Assembly: GCF_050908995.1 (NCBI RefSeq)
Contig: NC_135118.1
Coordinates: forward strand, 19,477,501 to 19,541,500
DNA: 64,000 nt
Direction of reading: 5' to 3'
From: Andrena cerasifolii
Taxonomy: Eukaryota; Arthropoda; Insecta; Hymenoptera; Andrenidae
The notes beneath the pieces are model-generated. The model searched no databases. It was not told the DNA's origin and was given only the letters and a program-made list of their open reading frames with translations. This document shows positions 1 to 9,700 of the stretch, in pieces. The first letter of the stretch is position 1. The number at the start of each line of letters is the position of its first letter. The position numbers were made by a program, and so were the translations under genes.

Positions 1-743
1 AAAATTCGAAAACATTTGTGTTTTTTCGGCCGCCTGGCTGCTTAAGTACCTAGTACGTAAAAACGTATCTTCGAATTTATCTTTAACCTGTTATTAACTT
101 AAGTACTAACAAAGCATATGGTTTCACTTTAAAAAATAGTAATATTCCTAGAGACTCGAGTGCGATAAGCTGAAGTAAAACGATCCTTAATATTACAAAT
201 ATTTCGTTCGTCAAAGTTGTAGCAGGCGAGTAACTTTTATTTTCGTCACTAACGTAGCTTCAGAAGCAACAAAAACATTCAGCCAAGTACATTTAGGCGT
301 TTCTATCTGTATTATCAAATAATAAATATTCATCAAGTTATGCCAATAGGTACACATAATTATATAATTAATTTTCGTAAACGCAACGAAGGTATCCAAA
401 TACCTACATTTAACGGTTTATTATATTTTAAAAGACTTCTCTTAAAACTCTGTATTGACTGTATTACACAGAAAAATAATTTCTGTAACTCCTGGCCCTG
501 AGTGGAGTCGAAATTATTATACACCGTGTAAGTGTTGTCCGTTCTAATGAAACATTTCAATAATTAAACAACGTTTAACAACGAAACTTTGGTTCCAGAA
601 TCTAATTTCCAAATTACGTTAAACTTTATTTAAAACATCCCTAATGTGTCCACTAATGCCTATGTATAATTCCAATTCACCCAGCTCTGGTTACAAGTAA
701 CTCTATTTAGAAGCGGTGTTTAAATTTAAAAATAACAACTAAC
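1..743. other. probable intron of the PDZ-protein gene, no exon seen
   Basis: The PDZ exon ends with a donor (GTTAGT on the minus strand) at 743, so this stretch is expected to be its downstream intron. I looked for an exon beginning with the two bases that would complete Gly and continue the PDZ fold, and saw none. The rest is AT-rich sequence without a recognised feature. Confidence 0.4.
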
Positions 744-3700
744 CAGGATGTATACGTCCAGATTCTGATGCGGGTCCACGGTGTAGGAGATCCTTAACAA
801 AGATTCCCTCTCTCATGTTGCCACAAATGTTGAATCCCAGCCCTGTGAAATCTCGGCTTTTCAAGCTAACTACGCTCACCTTTGTGGCTTTTGGCTGCAC
901 AAACGAAATTAGTCATTAGGACACAACTGGCAATTATGCGATATTTATACATGATTCTCTATTTTCAACGACATACAAGGTGTTCGAATGTCAAACAATC
1001 AAATTTCACCTCTATCTTCTATGAGTAGAAATAAGAGAAAAAAATGGTACATACAAATATAAATCAAAAAGCTTCTATACATTGGTGTGTTTGTCTGTCG
1101 CTTAAAAACTTTCGAACGATAAACTCTGGGACCACAAAATGTGCCTCAACTCATTATGCCTGACCGATCCAGACTAAAGTGACTATTTTCACAAAAAATA
1201 AAACTAAGAAATTTTGTTTTATAAAATCAGAATCAAAACTTCGGGCGAAGCCGAGTAGTAAAAGTAGTGCTTTATAATCATAGTGTATTGAGAAAAAAAA
1301 GTTCATTTATGTTTCCATGTAGGTACTAGAGAGTATAGTAGCGAAATATGATTTTCCCGTAACATAGTTATATCGAATTATGAAATATATTTTTATTCGG
1401 AGAATTAATTTATGTCGATAGCGGTCAAAAGAGAATTGTCCAACGAAGCCAAAAACATGTCGCATCAAATTAATGCGATAAATTTGGACCGGTGCCAGTT
1501 TAAAGCCGGAAAGATTCCACTGCAGCAATTCTCTGGCAACAGGCAACATGCGACGTCGTCGCATTTGATTTTCGCATGCAACACGCCACCCTCGCACGCA
1601 TCGCGTGCAACCACACGATGCCTTGCGTTGCCTCAATGGAATCGCACCTTTACAACTAATTTTGTGATTCGCCTCAGACGCTACGGACTTCCTCTTCGCC
1701 CAGACTTCGTAACGGCTACGTTAACTGTACATGTAACCAAATTTGTCCATGCACATATATGTACCTGGTATGTTTGGAATATTGAAATGAAAATTGTATT
1801 TCATAACTAAGTCTGCATTGTTCGTCTACATATATGGATGTAGGTACAAAGCCGCTTAGAAGCAAGCTGGCTCTATTGGTACATAAGAAATGCGTCAATT
1901 GCACTGACTTTTACATGCAAATTTTTCTGACAAAATTATATTGGAAAGCACATTCGGGGTTGTATTTCTATTAGTTCTACCGGTGTGTAATAGTGATTAT
2001 CTTACAGTGACTCGCATTAATATTCGGACAGTTTTTAAAATCGCATAACTTTTTTAGAATTGGTCCAAACAACTTGAGTTTTTTTCAGAAGCTAGAAGGA
2101 TTAGTTTGCTAACTGACGCGTTTCGTCGTTTTGAAAAAAAATGTATTTGGTTGGAATAGGGAAAAAAATAGTAAAGGTCGATTTTTAAACTTTTTTTTGT
2201 GAGCTTGTAATGAAAATTAAAAAAAAACAGTTGCAGTAAGTTGTATACGTGCCTAAAATTTCATCAAAATCGGTTAGCTCGGAGCAACGTTAACCGATTT
2301 TGATGACATTTTAAGCACGTATACAACTTACTGCAATCTACAAACGTATTTTTTTTTTAATTTTCATTACAAACTCACAAAAAAAAGTTTAAAATGCGAC
2401 CTTTACTATTCTTCTCGCTATTCCAACCAAATACATTTTTTTTCAAAACGACGAAACGCGTGAGTTAGCAAACTAATCCTTCTAGCTTCTCAAAAAAACT
2501 CAAGTCGTTTGGACCAATTCTAAAAAAGTTATGCGATTTTAAAAAGTGTCCGAATATTAATGCGAGTCACAGTATATCTCTAGCATTTCTTAACCGAAGC
2601 TTTCTTATTAATTTTAATAGCGCATTTTCTAGCTCGATAGATTCCTGATACGAGGAAGTATTAATAAATTCGGTAATAAGTCAAATCACGAATAAACTAA
2701 TAGATAAAATACTTCCACCTGCAAGCTTCCGGTCGTTTTGATTAGTATGACACGTTTATTTCACTTTTAATAGAAAATTAAAGCAATTCGTCGCTAATAA
2801 CACTGTCCAACAAAATTGAACTTTTTTTTTCTGTTCTATAACATTCAATAACCGTTTCTTATAGGTTCTGGTGCGCTGAAAACGAATTCGCAAACCGTTC
2901 GTCACCATCGGCCTCAGTTTTTCTCATTTTTCGCCCTCAAAAAAACTGCAAATTTTCAAAATCAAATTTCTCAAAAACCAAGGGCGATGGCGACAAACGG
3001 TTTGCGGATTCGTGTTCAGGGTGAAAAACTCTAGCAGAATCGCCCAGTGAATATTGCGGAACAAAATTCGTGTTGGACGATTTTAATGTAAACATTTGAG
3101 GCAGTGAGTGCAACAACGGACTAACCCCCATTTTTTTTCGAAGTTGAAATAGAAGTAATAATGTATTCCAATAGGCTCTACTGATAGTACTAATCATATA
3201 AAATAGGGAAAATATTTGCTTTTCAATGTGGGTTAGTCCGTGACTGCCTCATTTATCCTATGACGAAACAGAGCAGCTATATTTTCACGTTTCATTCAGG
3301 GATTATGCACCGCATTCTGCCTGCGCGCTAACTTTGGGATTGCATGGAAAGGTAACGAAAGCCACTCGGTAAGGTAGCCTTGAAATTGCGTACACACATG
3401 TGTGCGCGGTGGTGTATGTAAAAATGAGATAGGAGAGAAAGCACTTACTCCGAGACAAGAATCGTCGAGAGTTTTTCGCTTATCATTGCGGTTAGTGGTT
3501 CCCAGGCCCAAGGTCGTCCAAGAAGTAGACCATCGCACAGAATCTTTGCCCGGAGTATCTCCAGATGCCGCGGATACCGCTCCCTCACGAATTCGATTAA
3601 CGGACGACGCCGTGACGTCCTTGAAACAAGGATTATCGAAGGCGTAGGCTTCTTCGACGATCTCTGGGTCTGTCACCAGCACTAAGTGTTTCCCTGAAAA

Positions 3701-6700
3701 TGTTCGAATAAGACAGAGATGTATTACGCAGCAGGTGTAGAATACAAATTCACGCGGTTTAAGCGTCGCGAAAAATGAATTATTTCTCTTCGTATCTCTC
3801 GGTTTGTATTAGTACCCTTAGCAGGAAATTATTATTATTATTTCTCTGTTAACGGAATGAGTTGGTTGGTATAATGCACGTAACGAAGACAGCAATGAGG
3901 GATCGCAACTTAATTACAATATAAAATGAATATAACAACTTGTAACTTGTAATTAGCACGATGATTAACGAACAGCACAGTGCATTTTTCAGAACCTGGA
4001 AGGAGAATATTCGATTGAAACAATTGGCGAATCTATACAGAATTTGTGCGTTAATGTATAAAAGCTTAGGACTTTTGAGCAATTAATGCTCGTGTTACAT
4101 CACTGAAAGGCCATATGCTCGTAAGTAGGACGAGGTTTGCATATTATAACGGAATACATAACATTTTTAAGCGAAGAAAAGGATTGAGGAAGTTTAAAAG
4201 AATTTTTGGATATTCTTCCGAGTGGCCCCTGTGGCCAATCGACGCTAGGTTTGAGGGGAGGGGTGGGGAGGGGGTGTGGACCCTAATTCTAAAATTGTAG
4301 CTTCGAGTGTTTATTAGTTTCCAAAATATTAATAAAAAGTTATTTTTAATTTTTTTACAAATTATTTTTTTAACTGTGTGCACGTAGCCTTAACGGGGAT
4401 CCACCCCCCCACACTCCAATTCGTTGGACGCGTTCCCCTTACTCCGCGTGCCCCTCAGGCGCCTAAAAAGCACTCGCATTTAGCTGAAATTCGAAGCCAA
4501 TTTTCTCAAAAACGAAGCGGGATATTAAAAAATTGTATTGTATATTTTTGTCTTATTTTGGCCTGTAGAGTTCCCCTCCCCCTCCCCCTCCTTAGAGTAT
4601 TGACTATCAATAGAGTAATAGGTATCCACCCTGTAAAATAGGAGGAATCTTATCCGCAAGTTTCTGGTTCAAATCTTCAAACTCACATCGGTCCGCTACC
4701 GTGCTTTACGCGCTCCTCCGCACTAATCTTGCCCCAACCAATACTAATACCAGGAACAAGTTGGAATGTGGCATGCGTTGTGTCGGAATAAGTCAACAGA
4801 AATGCTAAAAGTTTTTTTCATTAATATCTCGGAAACTAATAAATTCCCGAAGCAACAATTTTAGATTTAGGGTCCACACCCCCTCCCCTCAAACCTCGTG
4901 ACGATCGGCCACTGGGGATATTCGGAAGTACAGCCGAATATTTAAAAAGATTCCACTCTTCTTCTAATTTTAAGCACTACCAATCAGGAAATACTTATCA
5001 AGAGCGTGGTAGAAATGTTTAAATTGAAGTTTAGACATGTAGGTAGTTATTGACTTGATTGGGCTTTATTTATTTTAAACTTGCCACAATTTTACATCAC
5101 ATTCGGAGAAAGTAAGTCTAATAATTCTGCGAATGCAAAAATATCTGCGCGAGAGAGAGATGAATAATTTCTCTTTACTATGAGATGAATTGCTTGCAAA
5201 AATATCAATTATTATTCAATTGACAGCGATTTAACTTTTGCTGGACGATATTAGGTACGGCCACCCCAAATTACACAAACAGTCTTATGTGTGAAAAATA
5301 AGATTTTGTAGCAATTTTATTGTATAACACAATTACGTTGCAGAATGTCTTCTAGTTACCTGAACGCAGATAGTAAATGATTTCTAAGACACACCAGTTT
5401 CCTTATTATGTAGTTTATGTCATCATAAACGGTGACTTCATCGTACAGATTTATACTTATTTAGTATGTTTAGCAAGGTGCCCTCTGTGCGCGTGTATCT
5501 ATGCAGTCACAGACACAAAGGATCATGCATTCCATTCTGGATAGCGCTTCTGAAGCGTGCATTTTTACCATGTGTCATTCAGTATCGTGTTATTCGAACA
5601 GATCATTCGCGTAAGGTTTACGATCAATTCAATTCTTCATTTCGTTGTGATAGAAACACCAACAGTAAATATTTAACTGTACCACAAGTTAATCGCTCGT
5701 TACTTTAATTAGACAAAGCATTAAAACTAGATACTATATATTTATCATATTTTGCTTTCACCAAATTCTGTCCTTATCGAAGTTTAAGAGCCTTCTATTA
5801 CACAGTACAACAGCCGTTTCTAATAGGTTTTCGGCCCCTGAAAAAGAATCCGCAACCCATTTGTCGCCACCACCCTCAGTGTTTGAAAAAATCGATTTTG
5901 GAAAAAAACTGCAAATTTTCAAGTTTGAGCATCTCTTGTATCGAAACGGTAATAGTTATTCGGTTGGTTGTTCCGTTAAATTATTCTATGAACCCTCGCG
6001 AACACAATGATATAAGTTATTATTGCATTATGAACATTTAAATATGTTTAAACAACGATCAAAGGGAAAAGGACACCCGAAATGCACCATTTTTTCAGAT
6101 ATTTTTCAATTTATTTCCAAAACTAAGGGTCTGGGAGAAAATCTGACCATTCCACGCGATGCAGCGGACATTTTTCCTTCGAAAAGCATCGACAGAAGTG
6201 GCAAGTCTCGTTTTGTTTTCAATACAGAAGCGAAATAGTTTGACAAAACGTGCGGCGCCGCCGATATATATATATATAATATAATATAATATATATATCA
6301 ATTTTTATAATTGTTTTTAATGCTTCACAATATGCCAAAGTCAAGCGCTAAGCCGGAATTTAATCCGCTGATTGGTTTCTCTACAATTTCACAGTAGTCT
6401 ACCCCTGTAACTTGTAATGATTACGTGCTATACGTAATAGAGAATTAGGTATATGTACCTATAGTGCCTCTACGAGCCATAGTCACTAATGCTGAGTTTA
6501 CACCTGACGAGTGTTCGGCCGAGTGAGCCCACTGAGCCGAGCACTCGCCCAGTCTTAACGCACAGGTATTCTATGTAGTACTCGACCGAGTAATCCGGCG
6601 GGCAAGATTCTCACTCGGCCGAGTAGCAGACCGATGACTCGGCCCAGTCACTCGTCAGGTGTAAACCTACCTTTAGGTGTGAGGTCACTCGGTGGGGTCT

Positions 6701-9700
6701 TAACCGATACCCTGCTGGGTACGGGCCGCCAAACGTGCCCGCTACTACCTCTTGCAGGACTGTGTTTACGGAAGACCAGGACAAAACCGAGGTCCTATAG
6801 GGTGAAATCTCCAAAGTCACTTCAAGACATGCAGTGATTTTAATTTCAAATAATTTATATTACAACTGTTCTAATGCAGTAGGTACATACAGTGGCTCGC
6901 ATTAATATTCGGACACTTTTTAAAATCGCATAACTTTTTTAGAACTGGTCCAAACGACTTGAGTTTTTTTGAGAAACTAGAAGGATTAGTTTGCTAACTG
7001 ACGCGTTTCGTCGTTTTGAAAAAAAAAAATGTATTTGGTTGGAATAGCGAAAAAAATAGTAAAGGTCGATTTTTAAACTTTTTTTTGTGAGCTTGTAATG
7101 AAAATTAAAAAAAAAACCGGTTGCAGTAAGTTGTATACGTGCCTAAAATTTCATCAAAATCGGTTAGCTCGGAGCAACGTTAACCGATTTTGATGAAATT
7201 TTAGGCACGTATGCAACTTACTGCAATCTACAAACGGTTTTTTTTTTAATTTTCATTACAAGCTCACAAAAAAAGGTTTAAAAATCGACCTTTACTATTC
7301 TTCTCGATATTCCAACCAAATACATTTTTTTTTTCAAAACGACGAGCTTCTCAAAAAAACTCAAGTTGTTTGGACCAATTCTAAAAAAGTTATGCGATTT
7401 TAAAAAGTGTCCGAATATTAATGCGAGCCACTGTATACCTTACTAAAAATGGATTTGTATTTAATATGTGCTGACAATGAGACAATTTTTTAAATAGCCA
7501 GTAGCAAAGTTTAATCGATGCCTTTTAATAATGATAATCAATTTCTTCAATTTCTTTTTGATTTTATTAAAATCGACATCGTAACACTTTAGGGCCCCGT
7601 TTTTGTCCTGGTCTTCCCTAAACACAGTCCTGCAATAGGTAGTAAGAGAGGCCACGTTTAGCGGCCTATACCTAGTAGGATATCGGTTAGGGGGGTATGT
7701 ATACCCGTTTGAACCCTCGGAAAGTGTTATGTTTACGAGTGTCTGGAAATAGAGTTGGGTCTCTTCTTCGCGGATACCGACGAAAAGTACAGTTGTCCTA
7801 TACACCTTCGTTGTGATAAAGGGAACAAGTCTAGGTAAATTTTTCATAATCATTCCAGGATAATAATCCATCGTGATTGGGTCCATAATTTCCTTTTCAG
7901 CCATTTCTGCTCTCACAACGCTGGAATTCATATGGTCAGTTTACCAATGGTCTCTCAATTGGATGAATACCCTTTATTTTCGCGTACTTAGGCAATCTTA
8001 AGCTTGGACAAGTACCTAACGAATTAAGAAAAATTCCGTAGCTTTGGTAAATGTGTGTAGGTAGTTGGATATTAACCCTGAGTATCACGATATTTTTATT
8101 TCACCCAGAAAAATTCTTATCGGTGCATGTTTGCCCACGCTTTAGCGTAAAAATAAGCAAAAAGTTCCTAGTGTCATAATTTTTATATAAATAAAAAGTA
8201 TCTATGTATTATATGTTAAGGGGTGTACCCGTTTGAAGCCTCGGAAAATGTGTACAATTTGTGGATTTTTTTACAAGTCAACGGCTCGATGAAGATTTCC
8301 CGTCTTTTTACTATCTTTACATAGTATTATGAACTGCTTAAAAAAAAAGTTTCAGTTAAAAAACTACTGCTTTTCGGAAGTTACGCATACATATCCGAAA
8401 GTCTCTCGATTTTGGACGGCTAAACGGTGGGCCTGAAAACAGCTGTATGTCGCGTCTGAAATCAAAAACAATAAAATCTTCTTATCAAGTATGTCAATAG
8501 CTATCGTCCAACGGGGCCGATTTTGATAATTTTGAAAAATAACGAAATGGTGAGAGATCAAAGGTGAAGTTACATTTTTCTAAGAGAAAATGCCACCTTC
8601 TCTCTTTATAAATAATAAACGGGGAATCGGAATAAAAAAAGCCCTCGTTGGACGATGTGGAATCTTATTACGATCCTGCGTGCAAAATTGGAAATGAATT
8701 GGTTGAACGTAGCGCCAGTTTTAGACCCACCGTTTAGCCGTTCAAAAACCAAGAGACTTTCTCATATGTATGCATAACTTCCGAAAAACAATAGTATTTT
8801 AACTGAAATATTTTTTAAGTAGTTCATAATACTATGTAAAGATAGTAAAAAAAAAACGGGAAATCTTGATCAAGCCGTTGACTTGTAAAAAAATCCACAA
8901 AATGTACACACTTTCCGATGGTTCAAACGGGTATACCCCCTTAAGACCATGGACATAGGAATGTAGGGACGAAGGAATAGTTGCGGGGGGTGATATCCTT
9001 GCGGGAGGGGCGACGAGTTAACGTACGCCTTTGCTACAAATTATTTTGTATTAATAATTTATTTTACCCTTTAGGGGCTCGGTTTTGTCCTGGTCTTCCC
9101 TAAACACAGTCCTGCCAGAGGTAGTGGGGGGGGAGGAAGGAGTTACGTTTAGCGGCCCGTACCCAGCAGGGTAGGTATCGGTTAAGACCCCGCTGCGTAC
9201 CTCGTACCTAAGTCACTATAGCTCGTAGAGGCGAAACTAATAGATTGAAAAGAGTATTGTTAGATACAAGGATGTCACCAAACTGGTTGTACAACGCGAC
9301 AGAGCGTCATTGCCCACGAAAGTATGTAGGTACATAATTCGAAAATGTAGGAAAATATGTTTCGATTTGAAGCTTCGTTTTGGAAAAATGACTGAATATT
9401 TCTTAAGGGGGTATTCTACCTAAAATTTCGATTTTTTTTTGATTTTCTAATAGTTTAGGGTTTCGAAAATATCTCCCTAAAATATTAAGGTGAAATTCGT
9501 AGAACTCCCAGAGTTATAGGGGCTTAAGGGGAGGTTCCGGTCTAGAGCCCCAAAAAATAGGCGATGTTTAGGAATTAATTAAAGGAAAACTACTGTATAT
9601 AATTTAATGGGACTTGTCGCATTGAATTAAGGATATCTTAAGCTACAGAAATATATTTTTTGTTTTACAATTAATCATTGTAGACGGCACTGGGGAGTCG

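Noticed and set aside
4655..4700. GGTTCAAATCTTC resembling a tRNA T-loop
   Set aside because: No matching A-box, acceptor stem or anticodon arm at the expected distance.
4208..4928. Direct-repeat look suggesting a tandem or CRISPR-like array
   Set aside because: The arms are inverted, not tandem; there are no regularly spaced units, and the genome is eukaryotic.
7461..7931. Minus-strand frame of 156 codons
   Set aside because: It runs across three different repeat fragments (the 110-bp repeat, the TTAA-element tip and unique DNA) and ends next to the palindromic MITE, so it is a mosaic of repeats.
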